From positions 1 to 18,839 of the forward strand of contig CAYMJO010000015.1 in NCBI GenBank assembly GCA_964391305.1: a stretch of DNA of 18,839 nucleotides. The letters run 5' to 3'. Source of the stretch: CAYMJO01 sp964391305 (GTDB lineage: Bacteria; Patescibacteriota; CALEFQ01). The notes beneath the pieces are model-generated. The model searched no databases. It had not been told where the DNA came from and saw only the letters and a list, made by a program, of their open reading frames with translations. A program made the translations under genes and the position numbers. The first letter of the stretch is position 1; each line of letters opens with the position of its first letter. Of this stretch, positions 1 to 8,334 are shown one piece after another.

Positions 1-31
1 TGGCATAACCATAGTATACACCATGGTGATG

Positions 32-69
32 CAAAGCTATTGAACCATTACAAAAGCTTGATTTTTTTT
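32..69 (+). terminator. possible intrinsic terminator of an upstream + gene
   Basis: A six-pair stem with one bulged A (CAAAGCT at 32-38 against AGCTTG at 55-60) and a 16-nt loop is followed by A and eight consecutive T (62-69). It points rightward and would end a gene lying left of the window. The stem is short and AT-rich and the loop is long, so the call rests mainly on the T run. Confidence 0.3.
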
Positions 70-95
70 AAAATTTGATGCAATATACATATATA
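67..95 (+). promoter_or_regulatory. weak candidate promoter for ftsH
   Basis: TTTAAA (67-72), a 17-nt spacer and TATATA (90-95) each match four of six sigma-70 consensus bases. The surrounding sequence is very AT-rich, so chance matches are likely. It lies about 150 nt ahead of the chosen ftsH start. Nothing else recognisable lies between 96 and 245. Confidence 0.25.
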
Positions 96-245
96 TACAG
101 TCTTCAAACTGTTCAAATCGTATGTCTGCGTACTTTGGTTGGAGCGGGAAGATAATTAGAACAGTTGGAATAACTAAAGTAATTCCAGCATTTTATGCCA
201 AATGATTTAAGGCCTTCGAGAGAACCGAGGCCAAAAGGCAATATA

Positions 246-2186
246 ATGAGGAGTGTCTTGATCGCGATTATAGTATTTCTTGTGATCGCGGGTGTTTTTG
301 CCATGCTGAACGATCCGATGTCGCGGCAAGGGGAAAGGGTGTCATTCAGCACTGTAGTGGATCAAGTTAATGGGGAAAAAGTTGAAAGTATAGATGTTGA
401 AAAAGACAAGGTTTCGGTGAAGTTAAGAGATGAGGAAAAGCGAGAGGTTGCGGTGAAAGAATCTGGGATTAGTCTTTCTGAAGCATTGAGAGAGGCTGGC
501 GCCACTCCGGAAAAAATAGAGAGAGTTGATATAACTATAAAGGATGTTTCCGGGGGAGAATTTTTCGTGGGCACTATACTTCCATTTTTGTTGCCGGTTC
601 TGCTTTTTATAGGCTTGATATGGTTTATGGTGCGCTCCGTCCAAGGGGGAAACAACAAAGCAATGTCGTTCGGACAGTCCTCTGCCAGAAAGACGGATGT
701 AAAGGATAAAAAGCGCAAGATCACCTTCAAAGATGTTGCGGGCGTTAAGGAGGCAAAACAGGAACTTTTAGAAGTGGTTGAGTTTCTTAGGGAACCTGCG
801 AAGTTCGCGAAGCTCGGAGCGAAGATCCCCCACGGAGTTTTGCTCATGGGACCTCCGGGAACTGGAAAGACTTTGCTTGCCCGCGCCGTTGCTGGCGAGG
901 CAAATGTTCCTTTCTTTCATATTTCTGGATCCGAGTTTGTAGAAATGTTTGTCGGAGTTGGAGCAAGCCGAGTCAGAGACCTTTTTAAAAAAGCGAAAAA
1001 AGAATCGCCTTCCATAGTTTTTATAGATGAGATAGATGCGGTCGGACGTCAGCGTGGTGCTGGGCTTGGGGGATCGCACGATGAGCGTGAGCAGACGCTA
1101 AACCAGATCCTCGTTGAAATGGATGGCTTCGATACGGACACGAATGTTATAGTAATGGCGGCGACAAACAGACCCGATGTTTTAGATCCTGCGCTTCTTC
1201 GTCAGGGCAGATTTGATCGTAGAATGGTTCTTGACGAGCCGGATATAAAGGATAGAGAGCAGATTTTGAACATACATTCTAGAAAAAAGCCTTTGGTGAG
1301 GGGTGTTAACATGAAACAGATCGCACAAAGAACCCCCGGATTTTCCGGAGCGGATTTGGAGAGCGTGTTGAACGAGGCGGCGATACTTGCCGCGAGGAGA
1401 AATGAAAAACAAATTTATATGAAAGATCTGCGGGAAGCGATTGAGAAGGTCATGCTTGGCCCGGAGCGCAAGAGCCACATTTTGACTAAAAAGGAAAAAA
1501 AGATTACCGCTTATCATGAGGCTGGACATGCTTTGGTTTCACACATTCTGCCAAATGCGGATCCCGTGCATAAGGTTTCCATCGTGTCTCGCGGAAAGGC
1601 GGCTGGATATACAATGAACTTGCCTATTGAGGATAAACATCTTTATTCAAAACTTGATTTCAAAGATGAACTTGCCACTTTGCTTGCGGGTTATGCCACC
1701 GAGAAGAAAATTTTCAAAGATGTTACGACAGGCGCGGGCAATGATCTGAAGCGCGCGACAAAAATTGCAAGAAAGCTTGTCGTGGAATACGGGATGAGCG
1801 AAGAGCTTGGTCCCATCTCTTATGCGAATCGCGATGAGCTTATATTTTTGGGCAGAGAATTCGGCGAGGCGAGAGAATACAGCGAGGAGCTCGCGGCGAA
1901 AATCGATAAAGAGGTAAGTAAATTTATGGGCGAGGCATTTATAAAGGCGAATGAAATTTTGGATAAAAACAAAGCAAAATTAAAAAAGCTTGCTGAAGCT
2001 TTGATTAAAAAAGAGACGATCGAGAAAGAAGATTTTGACAGGCTTATGGGAGTTGGGAAAAAAGAAAGTTTGGTAAAAAAAATTGCAAAGACGGACTTGG
2101 GATCTGGCGGGATTAAGTCAAATAAGAAGACGGTTGAGAAGAACAAGAAAGTCGATAAGGAAGCGCCTGCGGAAGGAACGGTGTGA
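246..2186 (+). CDS. ftsH: ATP-dependent zinc metalloprotease FtsH
   Basis: Membrane-anchored AAA+ protease that unfolds and degrades damaged or regulatory membrane and cytosolic proteins; hexameric in known family members. Seen in the 646-residue product: a first membrane helix at about 2-20, an extracytoplasmic FtsH_ext-like stretch to about 105, a second helix at about 108-130, Walker A GPPGTGKT at 202-209, Walker B with D261-E262, and the zinc site HEAGH at 424-428 with third ligand D500 in GAGNDLKRAT. The C-terminus is a Lys-rich tail. Length is normal for the family. Start choice: the ORF could begin at 195 (17 extra residues), but ATG 246 has AAAAGG seven bases upstream and puts helix 1 directly at the N-terminus, as in other FtsH. 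It converges on the pilus operon, with 88 nt between the two stop codons and no convincing terminator there. Confidence 0.97.
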   Translation: MRSVLIAIIVFLVIAGVFAMLNDPMSRQGERVSFSTVVDQVNGEKVESIDVEKDKVSVKLRDEEKREVAVKESGISLSEALREAGATPEKIERVDITIKDVSGGEFFVGTILPFLLPVLLFIGLIWFMVRSVQGGNNKAMSFGQSSARKTDVKDKKRKITFKDVAGVKEAKQELLEVVEFLREPAKFAKLGAKIPHGVLLMGPPGTGKTLLARAVAGEANVPFFHISGSEFVEMFVGVGASRVRDLFKKAKKESPSIVFIDEIDAVGRQRGAGLGGSHDEREQTLNQILVEMDGFDTDTNVIVMAATNRPDVLDPALLRQGRFDRRMVLDEPDIKDREQILNIHSRKKPLVRGVNMKQIAQRTPGFSGADLESVLNEAAILAARRNEKQIYMKDLREAIEKVMLGPERKSHILTKKEKKITAYHEAGHALVSHILPNADPVHKVSIVSRGKAAGYTMNLPIEDKHLYSKLDFKDELATLLAGYATEKKIFKDVTTGAGNDLKRATKIARKLVVEYGMSEELGPISYANRDELIFLGREFGEAREYSEELAAKIDKEVSKFMGEAFIKANEILDKNKAKLKKLAEALIKKETIEKEDFDRLMGVGKKESLVKKIAKTDLGSGGIKSNKKTVEKNKKVDKEAPAEGTV

Positions 2187-2274
2187 GACTAATGTTCCAT
2201 GCCAAATTCTAAATGTCGAAATCCCGATTTCAAAAGTTCCTCTGCTTAAATGAACGGATAATTCAAAAAAACTC

Positions 2275-2547
2275 TTACCTGAATGGGTCTCGTGGTACGG
2301 ATAGTGTTTCTGAAAATTTTTCACTGCGCTCGTTGAGCGTATTTTTTATTTTATCTAAAAGATTTTTATTTACGCTTGTCTCGGTTTGTGGTGCTTCAGT
2401 TTTTGCCTTTAGTTTTTTATCGATGTCAAAATAAAACCAAAGACACCATGCGGATGCTATGGCGAAAGCCAAAAACACTGTCCATTGGATAAATTTGGTG
2501 ATTCTTGACGTGAACTTGAATTTAGGCCTTGAAAATGATAGCTGCAT
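2275..2547 (-). CDS. small membrane protein at the end of the pilus operon
   Basis: 90 residues: a basic N-terminus (about 1-19), one hydrophobic helix (about 20-40), then a charged, probably extracytoplasmic tail rich in Lys/Glu that ends in Pro-Arg-Asp-Pro-Phe-Arg. No family motif is recognised. It sits 38 nt after pilO in the position where PilP stands in Gram-negative pilM-N-O-P-Q operons, but it lacks the lipobox Cys and beta domain of PilP. I infer an accessory of the PilMNO inner-membrane assembly. Small proteins of this shape after pilO are familiar to me from Patescibacteria, but this was not checked. After the stop there is a T7 run (minus strand) without a clear stem. Confidence 0.72.
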   Translation of the reverse strand: MQLSFSRPKFKFTSRITKFIQWTVFLAFAIASAWCLWFYFDIDKKLKAKTEAPQTETSVNKNLLDKIKNTLNERSEKFSETLSVPRDPFR

Positions 2548-2585
2548 TGGTATTTGGAATTAATTGGCGTGATGACCCGCGTTTT

Positions 2586-3194
2586 TTATTTCTCAATGGG
2601 CACTTTTATGTTGAGTGTCGCCGAGATACTTTCTTTTGTAGTTTCGGCTTCTTCTTCTGGGTTTTTTGTGTCCATTTTTTGTTCTTGAGTTTGAATTTTT
2701 ATCGTTTCGATATCGATGATTATTTCCATGTTTTCAACTTTGTTCAAATAGTTCAAAACATTTGAAAATGTTCCAGAGGCTACTATTCTAAAATAAACGT
2801 TGTTTTCCTGCTCTTCCAATTTTTTGGATTCTTCGGTTTCCACATCGGGCGTTGTTTTCGTTGGATTTTTTTCTTCCATGGCTATGTCCTGCGCTACGCT
2901 GGTGTCTGACGCGATTCTTTCCAGTATTTCTATCAATCGGATGATATTTTCTTTTTCTACGAGTGCGGACTCTATGGCTGGTATGTCACTTTCTATTTTT
3001 TTATAATTTTCTTGCAATGACAAACTGTCTTTTTTTTGAAACTGTTCCAGTTGCGCCCTTTGCTTTTGGACATCCAAAGTTTTACGCTCAATTTTGTTTA
3101 CGTCTGGAAAAATCCAAAAGTATACCGCAACTCCCACAATTGCAGATGTGATCATCACTATGGTGATAATTGATTTTTTTTTGTCTTCCATCAT
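2586..3194 (-). CDS. pilO: type IV pilus inner-membrane assembly protein PilO
   Basis: 202 residues with a short basic cytoplasmic N-terminus, one membrane helix (about 8-29), a Lys/Glu/Gln-rich coiled-coil stretch (about 33-90) and a C-terminal alpha/beta portion interrupted by an acidic Glu/Thr/Lys linker (about 105-130). This is the PilO architecture: in known systems PilO dimerises with PilN and links PilM to the rest of the machine. Its ATG overlaps the pilN stop in ATGA (3191-3194), indicating translational coupling. The sequence is divergent, so the assignment depends on topology plus position after pilM-pilN. The start has two adjacent ATG codons. Confidence 0.82.
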   Translation of the reverse strand: MMEDKKKSIITIVMITSAIVGVAVYFWIFPDVNKIERKTLDVQKQRAQLEQFQKKDSLSLQENYKKIESDIPAIESALVEKENIIRLIEILERIASDTSVAQDIAMEEKNPTKTTPDVETEESKKLEEQENNVYFRIVASGTFSNVLNYLNKVENMEIIIDIETIKIQTQEQKMDTKNPEEEAETTKESISATLNIKVPIEK

Positions 3195-3805
3195 TTTTTC
3201 GCGTACGAATAGAGATAGTCCGGGTTTACCTCGATCGTTATTTCAAATTCAACCTCTTCTTTTTTTATTATATTAGAGAGAGGGGCTTCGACTTTTTTTA
3301 TTAAGTCTGAACTTTCTAGAGATTTTTGAAAATTCAGGAGATGATCCCTTGTCTTTGCGGTTCCCGTGATTTTCAGGGAATCTTTTTTGATTTCTTCCCC
3401 CTTTTTACCTCTAGCGTCCTCGATATTTTTCGTGCTTGCTTCAAGCGTCTTTAATCTGATCTCGTCCGGTGTCAGCTGTATGATTTTTGCGATTACATTG
3501 GTCCATTCGGGATGTTCCTTGGTTATTTTTTCTAAAAAGTTCAAGTCTTCGTTAAAATGTTGTATCCTTGTCCTGATTTGTCCCTCTTCGCTTTCGCTTT
3601 CTTTGCCATGTAGAATTTCTATTTGTTTTTCCAAGCCGTTTAGATTTTCGTTTACAATAATTTTTACTCCGTATAAAAAACCTCCAATCGTTAGAACTCC
3701 GAGAATCGCAAATACAAGGCTCCAAATCGCAATCTTAAAATTTTTCTCCAGCTGGAGAATTTTTTTTTCATAATCTGGAAGCAGGTTTGTGTTTATTTGG
3801 GGCAT
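3191..3805 (-). CDS. pilN: type IV pilus assembly protein PilN
   Basis: 204 residues. The N-terminal INTNLLP (4-10) fits the conserved I/L-N-L-L-P peptide by which PilN docks in a groove of PilM. A single membrane helix (about 25-50), a coiled coil (about 52-105) and a ferredoxin-like C-terminal part (about 110-200) follow. Known role: bitopic partner of PilO, tying the cytoplasmic PilM ring to the extracytoplasmic side. The start overlaps the pilM stop by one base (TAATG) and the stop overlaps the pilO start (ATGA), so pilM-N-O are tightly coupled. Confidence 0.88.
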   Translation of the reverse strand: MPQINTNLLPDYEKKILQLEKNFKIAIWSLVFAILGVLTIGGFLYGVKIIVNENLNGLEKQIEILHGKESESEEGQIRTRIQHFNEDLNFLEKITKEHPEWTNVIAKIIQLTPDEIRLKTLEASTKNIEDARGKKGEEIKKDSLKITGTAKTRDHLLNFQKSLESSDLIKKVEAPLSNIIKKEEVEFEITIEVNPDYLYSYAKK

Positions 3806-4917
3806 TATATTGTTATTTTAATACCTCTCATTGCAAGACCGATGACAGTCGTGAAACTAAGCGAGTCGGAGCTTGATATCGGCGGTATTTCTTTTGCGTT
3901 TGGTTCGTATATATTTCCCCATGGGTTTGCGAGTGATATTTTTTCCCCGAACTCTTTTGCAAGAATTGATGTTAATCCCTCAAGGCGTGCGGAGCCGCCG
4001 CAGAGGAGAATTCTGTCAATGTCTTTTTTGCCGTTGTCGTACTCTTTGTAAAACTTTATAGTGTTTTTTATTTCATCCGTGATTTTTTTCAGGACTTCGA
4101 TCTCCGCTTCGAATATTTCAGGTTTTTGCTCACTGGAAAATCCAGTTTCTATCTTTGCCTTCTCCGCATCGTCGAAATTAAGCCCCGTTCTTTTCATGAT
4201 ATTGCGTGTTATATCAACTCCCGCGGTCGAAGTGCTCGATGTGAATTTTAGAATAGAATTTTCGAAAAGTATAAAGCTTGTTTTATTTGTCCCAAGGTCT
4301 GCGATCATCACCGTTTTGTTTTCTAAATCTTTCGAGATGACGCTCCTTGTCGTTGATAGCGATTCGACCTCTAGGGCAATCGGTTGCAGTCTGCATTTTT
4401 TCAGAACTTTTACTATTGGGTCCACGGTTACCTTTGGCGATGCCGTTAGAAAAACCTTGTGCGGCTTTTCGTTTTCATTTTCTTTTTTTGAAAAAAAGGA
4501 AGGCTTGTTTTGCTTTTCTTGACCATTCAAGATTTTCCAATCCAAGTAAACCTGATCTATGGATAATGGGATGTGCTGTTCTGCTTCCCATTTCACCGCG
4601 TTTTCGATTTCCGGTTTTTGCATGGGAGGAAGATCGACCGTTCTTATAAAAGATTTTGATTCAGGAAGCGAAGCTATTACATAAGGAATGGTAATTGGGT
4701 GCGGCTTGGCCGTTGATAGAGTTTTTTTGATTATTTCTGTAAGTTTTTCTTCGTTTTCTATGACATCTTTGACCACGATGCCCCTCGGAAAAATGTTTGC
4801 ATTAAAAGATTGCGGCCGGATTTTTTTTCCGTCCGATTTTAATAACATGACCTTTACGGAGGAGTCACTGATGTCTATGCCGAATGCGTGTATGTGTTTT
4901 TTTGTAAAGAGACTCAT
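3805..4917 (-). CDS. pilM: type IV pilus assembly protein PilM (actin-like ATPase)
   Basis: Cytoplasmic actin/FtsA-fold protein of the pilus motor platform, 370 residues, close to family length. Visible motifs: phosphate-1 GIDISDSSVK (13-22, D15), phosphate-2 IADLGTNKTS (205-214, D207) and the adenosine motif GGSARLEG (307-314). The segment LPPMQKPEIENAVKWEAEQH (96-115) is typical of PilM/SHS2-type proteins. The N-terminus has an extra MSLFTKKHIH ahead of the fold. It is followed immediately by pilN. A 112-nt gap separates it from the upstream pilin gene; no convincing promoter was found in that gap, so it may share the long transcript. Confidence 0.93.
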   Translation of the reverse strand: MSLFTKKHIHAFGIDISDSSVKVMLLKSDGKKIRPQSFNANIFPRGIVVKDVIENEEKLTEIIKKTLSTAKPHPITIPYVIASLPESKSFIRTVDLPPMQKPEIENAVKWEAEQHIPLSIDQVYLDWKILNGQEKQNKPSFFSKKENENEKPHKVFLTASPKVTVDPIVKVLKKCRLQPIALEVESLSTTRSVISKDLENKTVMIADLGTNKTSFILFENSILKFTSSTSTAGVDITRNIMKRTGLNFDDAEKAKIETGFSSEQKPEIFEAEIEVLKKITDEIKNTIKFYKEYDNGKKDIDRILLCGGSARLEGLTSILAKEFGEKISLANPWGNIYEPNAKEIPPISSSDSLSFTTVIGLAMRGIKITI

Positions 4918-5029
4918 GTGAACGTTGAATTCTAATTTTTATTTTTTTAAGACTTGAACGCATTAAATATGTTGCGTAATAATCGCCGCGCGTTGATTTT
5001 CGTACTGATATTTGCGGAAATTTCAAAAT

Positions 5030-6349
5030 CTATATTTCCTGCCACGAGAGTATTTCATAGTTTTCCAATGTTGGGCTCGGGAAAAATGGCGGAGGGTTTT
5101 GCAGCAAATTACTGTCGTAATTATATGATGTTTCTCTATATCCCGTAAACCTGCCGTGGTATGTTCCCTTTACCCATCCTTCCAAATTGAAGATCATGCT
5201 TCCATAAATGTCTATCCTGTCTTTTACGCTGTTGTTTTGGAGATTTCTGTATATTCTTCCTTCCTGCGCCAGCATGGCTGCGTATATAATGGTGTGGTCT
5301 GGACACCATACGCCGATTTCTACATCCTTTTCCGCCAAAAGTCCAAGCACGTCGGTGCCCATTCCGGTGTTGTATGTGATGTTTCCATTTATTTTTATAT
5401 TTGCTTTTTCCATCGAGGAAAATTTTCCGGCGGCTATCGTAGCTCTTCCGTTGACTGTCCCATCGACCCAAACATCGTCTTGCACGAAGATCAGTCCGTT
5501 TGCCGGCATTGGCACTGTGTTATAATATGTTTCTCTCATGATGCCGATGATTGTTGATGATCTGGTTACTTTATTTATTACTATTGTTCCCGTGTTTTGA
5601 AATGTGAGATGGTATCCGTCATCTGTTATGCTGTCCAGAAATATCCCATTTGCGATGGCTTCGTTTTTTAGATTAGTCAGGTTTGCTTGGAAGTTGCTGA
5701 ATTCAATCCAATCTACCGGAAATTCCCAAAGCTCTTGCGGACCGCCGTTTCCCCATACTCCCGGCTCCGTACGTCCCGGTGTGTATTCGTAGGTTTCCCT
5801 TGCGCTTGCAACCGCTGAATGATTTATTCCGTTGAAATTGATGCCTCCGTTTGAATGAACCTTTCCAAAAACTTCCGATGTGCTTGAAAATGACATATTG
5901 CTGTTGCAGAGGAACATATAGTCTGCGATTGTAGGAATTCCAAGTTTTGCCTGGACCTTTCTTTTGTAGGAAGGGTTTGAATCGAGGTATCCTTCTGATT
6001 TGACTGTAACTACTACTCCGCCAATCTCCGGCTCCGTGATCCATATTTGATAGTGTCCTATAACGCTTCCCATCGGATCTTTAAACTCATGCTCGTAAGG
6101 TCCACGCTCCGTGCCGGGGCTTTTATCGCATGGCGTATGTCCATCGCAGTAATCTTCTTTATCATGCGTCAGGACCCATTGATAGTAATCTATTCCAGAC
6201 TCCGCTATCTCGAAAGCTTTTTCTCTATTTTGTTCGTTCGTTGCGGATTTATTGAGAATTGTCACATATTGCAGAAGCCCCGCCACTATGATGAGAAATA
6301 TGGCGGTAAACACTATTGCCTGAATTAGTATGCTTCCTTTGTTTTTCAT
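5030..6349 (-). CDS. PilX/GspK-like minor pilin with large C-terminal domain
   Basis: 439 residues. A short positively charged leader (MKNKG) precedes a hydrophobic helix (6-26), like a class III prepilin with probable cleavage after G5. Mature position 5 is Gln10 rather than the usual Glu. Loss of Glu5 is a known feature of GspK and some PilX tip subunits. The rest (about 60-439) is a large Gly/Asn-rich extracytoplasmic domain; the stretch SSTSEVFGKVHSNGGINFNG (155-174) resembles repetitive beta-rich PilX-associated DUF4900-like regions. At least four Cys could form disulfides. It is third of three adjacent minor pilin genes, 24 nt after the PilW-like gene. The family call rests on N-terminus and position. 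Confidence 0.75.
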   Translation of the reverse strand: MKNKGSILIQAIVFTAIFLIIVAGLLQYVTILNKSATNEQNREKAFEIAESGIDYYQWVLTHDKEDYCDGHTPCDKSPGTERGPYEHEFKDPMGSVIGHYQIWITEPEIGGVVVTVKSEGYLDSNPSYKRKVQAKLGIPTIADYMFLCNSNMSFSSTSEVFGKVHSNGGINFNGINHSAVASARETYEYTPGRTEPGVWGNGGPQELWEFPVDWIEFSNFQANLTNLKNEAIANGIFLDSITDDGYHLTFQNTGTIVINKVTRSSTIIGIMRETYYNTVPMPANGLIFVQDDVWVDGTVNGRATIAAGKFSSMEKANIKINGNITYNTGMGTDVLGLLAEKDVEIGVWCPDHTIIYAAMLAQEGRIYRNLQNNSVKDRIDIYGSMIFNLEGWVKGTYHGRFTGYRETSYNYDSNLLQNPPPFFPSPTLENYEILSWQEI

Positions 6350-6373
6350 ATTTGGTTTGTAATTATTTGTTTG

Positions 6374-6979
6374 TTACAGATTTCTAGGTCTTACCTCTGT
6401 GTCCAAAATGTATCTTCCTGCAGACGTTGCAGGCGCCGTATCCACTATTAAGTGTATTCCTATTACTCTTATGTCTAACTCTACTATGGGATTCATTGGA
6501 GATTGAGTTCCCGTGTAGTTTTCATCATAGTAATAAAAAATAGGAACGGCTTCGTTTACAACATGGGTGTTTATCAGGACGGTTTGCTCGTTTTCCGGTA
6601 AATACTCTGGAGTTTCTCCAGATGTTGGTTCTATTGTTCCTCTTTCTAAATTCTGTCCGCTCAATTGGTATCTAATTCTCTCTGCGATCTCGTCTTTGTC
6701 GTAATCGGAGTAAAATACCAAAGTTTGGTTTCCCGCGCTTTCGATTGGAAATGAGCCGTTCTCTGATTCAGTGGCGCTCCTGATTTCCTTTTTCATGTTG
6801 TCGACTATTTTTTGCGCTTCTCCCATGCTTGATCCTTCTTCCATTGCCATTCTGTGAAACTTGAAATTATCTACCATGAAAATAGCGAGCGCAGTTCCAA
6901 TTATAACAATTATGCCAATTGTTACAACAAGCTCTATCAGCGTGATGCCGCGCGTGTAATTATTCAAAATCTTTTTCAT
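6374..6979 (-). CDS. PilW/GspJ-like minor pilin (prepilin-type N-terminal methylation)
   Basis: 201 residues with a textbook class III prepilin signal: basic leader ending RG, then ITLIELVVTIGI (12-23) with cleavage expected after G11 and Glu at mature position 5 (E16). The hydrophobic helix runs to about 34, followed by an amphipathic extension and a beta-rich C-terminal domain. Prepilin peptidase (not in this window) would cleave and methylate it. By order (after a PilV-like and before a PilX-like gene, gaps of 11 and 24 nt) it corresponds to PilW or pseudopilin GspJ, part of the priming/tip complex. Confidence 0.82.
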   Translation of the reverse strand: MKKILNNYTRGITLIELVVTIGIIVIIGTALAIFMVDNFKFHRMAMEEGSSMGEAQKIVDNMKKEIRSATESENGSFPIESAGNQTLVFYSDYDKDEIAERIRYQLSGQNLERGTIEPTSGETPEYLPENEQTVLINTHVVNEAVPIFYYYDENYTGTQSPMNPIVELDIRVIGIHLIVDTAPATSAGRYILDTEVRPRNL

Positions 6980-6990
6980 ACATGAAATGC

Positions 6991-8334
6991 TTATATTGGT
7001 TGGTCTAATTGCACTTTTAATACTTCTTGTCCCATTACTGCTAGCGTTCCCGAATATGGCAGATATTCAGCTTTTGTGATTTCTATATTGTAAGTTGTAG
7101 GAGATAAATCTCTGAAAAAAGCTTGCCCAAAGTTCGTGGTTGTCCTGTTTTCATCGTATCCCGCGGCTGTCAGATGTATGTTTGCGTCGGAAATAGGGTT
7201 ATTAGTGCTATCCGTCACATGAAACAGAACGTTGTAATCCGTTTTCTCATCAAGGTAGATATTGAGGGTTTGTGAAGTGGCTGGCGGGACATCTATGGAT
7301 GTCGGAGGATAGTTTCCCGTTGAGGGCATATCGAATCCGGTTATACTGTAAAGGTTCGCGGATTCTCCTTCCAGCTCAAATTGAAAGACATTCCATTCCA
7401 GATTGTTCGAAAAATTCAGCACGCCTCCCACATCTGTAGCGTGCGTTTCTATGTATTTGTAAATTGGATTATTTTCAGCATCATACCCAAGTAGTTTTTG
7501 CAGTCCTGTTATTTTGAAGGAAACGTTTCCAATATGTTCTTCAGGATTTGACGAGTTTAATGTGTTCACGGCAAGCGAGCTTACTTTGTCCACGGAAAGG
7601 CTAAGCTCTGTTATTGCTCCCTCGTTCACTGTGGGATTTGGGGTGCTGGGCTGTGGCACAGTTATTGGCGATACGGTGTAATCGGTGCTATAGGAATATA
7701 TTGGGTCTTCCTTTGTCACTTCTACATGATAGTCATTGTCAATTTGGCTTACGTTGACGTTGTATGCGAAGAATGTTCCTTCTGCATCTGTGAATCCTGT
7801 TATGTTTTCTGGAGGATTTGTTCTTGTTATTGTCACGCTGGCTCCCGTGAGAGGGTTTGATTCCGCGTCGATCACGTTTGCTTTTATAACTCCCATTCCT
7901 TCCCCTGTTTCTATTTGATTCGTGCTAAAGTTGCTGATGAATGTTGGTGGATTTACGCACGTTGGCTGACTTTCCCAGCACACTTCTATTCTAACTCTTT
8001 TGTAATCTCCGGGAGCTGGATCCGCCGGTATTAATCCGTCATACGGATCGTCCACGAAAGATATAAAGGTAGTTATTTTATATTTTATATTGTCTATTGT
8101 TTTGTAGCTGTTGGTAACTCCGATGTTTATTTCACCGTATGAAAAATTTCTATATTCTTCCATTATCTCGTTTGCGATATTTGTTGCCGCTGTTCTCCTT
8201 CTGCTTATTTCCGCCGCGTCAATGACCATATTTATTGAAAAATAAAACGCGGTAGCTATGACTGCGAAAACCGCGACGGCTATAACCGCTTCGATAATCG
8301 TGAATCCTTTTTCTTTTTTTGAAAAAAATTTCAT
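6991..8334 (-). CDS. PilV/GspI-like pilin fused to CnaB/carboxypeptidase-regulatory-like repeats
   Basis: 447 residues, far longer than a normal pilin. Class III signal KEKG|FTIIEAVIAV (cleavage after G10, Glu15 = mature +5), helix to about 38, pilin-like alpha/beta region to about 135. Then come three stretches that look like repeated beta-sandwiches: about 148-210 (VIDAESNPLTGASVTIT, TDAEGTF), about 252-320 (VSFKITG, ATDVGGVLNF) and about 367-430 (VTDSTNNPISDANIHLTA, TTTNFGQAFF). The pattern of a strand, NP-L/I-x-G/D-A-x-V/I, then a T-x-x-x-G-x-A/F turn is typical of CarboxypepD_reg/CnaB folds. Inferred role: surface-exposed, adhesive minor pilin at the fibre tip. Its ATG overlaps the pilC stop (ATGA). 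Confidence 0.85.
   Translation of the reverse strand: MKFFSKKEKGFTIIEAVIAVAVFAVIATAFYFSINMVIDAAEISRRRTAATNIANEIMEEYRNFSYGEINIGVTNSYKTIDNIKYKITTFISFVDDPYDGLIPADPAPGDYKRVRIEVCWESQPTCVNPPTFISNFSTNQIETGEGMGVIKANVIDAESNPLTGASVTITRTNPPENITGFTDAEGTFFAYNVNVSQIDNDYHVEVTKEDPIYSYSTDYTVSPITVPQPSTPNPTVNEGAITELSLSVDKVSSLAVNTLNSSNPEEHIGNVSFKITGLQKLLGYDAENNPIYKYIETHATDVGGVLNFSNNLEWNVFQFELEGESANLYSITGFDMPSTGNYPPTSIDVPPATSQTLNIYLDEKTDYNVLFHVTDSTNNPISDANIHLTAAGYDENRTTTNFGQAFFRDLSPTTYNIEITKAEYLPYSGTLAVMGQEVLKVQLDQPI

Noticed and set aside
107..122. GTTCAAATC resembling a tRNA T loop
   Set aside because: The flanking bases do not form a T stem, and no anticodon or acceptor arms can be drawn.
195..245. N-terminal extension of FtsH from ATG 195
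   Set aside because: No ribosome-binding site, and ATG 246 has AAAAGG at good spacing. It remains possible, so it is noted in the entry.
2187..2274. Bidirectional terminator between ftsH and the pilus operon
   Set aside because: Only a 5-bp stem GGAAC/GTTCC over the ftsH stop and a 5-bp GAAAT/ATTTC stem are present, neither followed by a T run; too weak to annotate.
4918..5029. Separate promoter for pilM-N-O
   Set aside because: TTGAAA occurs at 5021-5026 (minus) but has no -10 at 16-18 nt; the other AT-rich hexamers lack partners.
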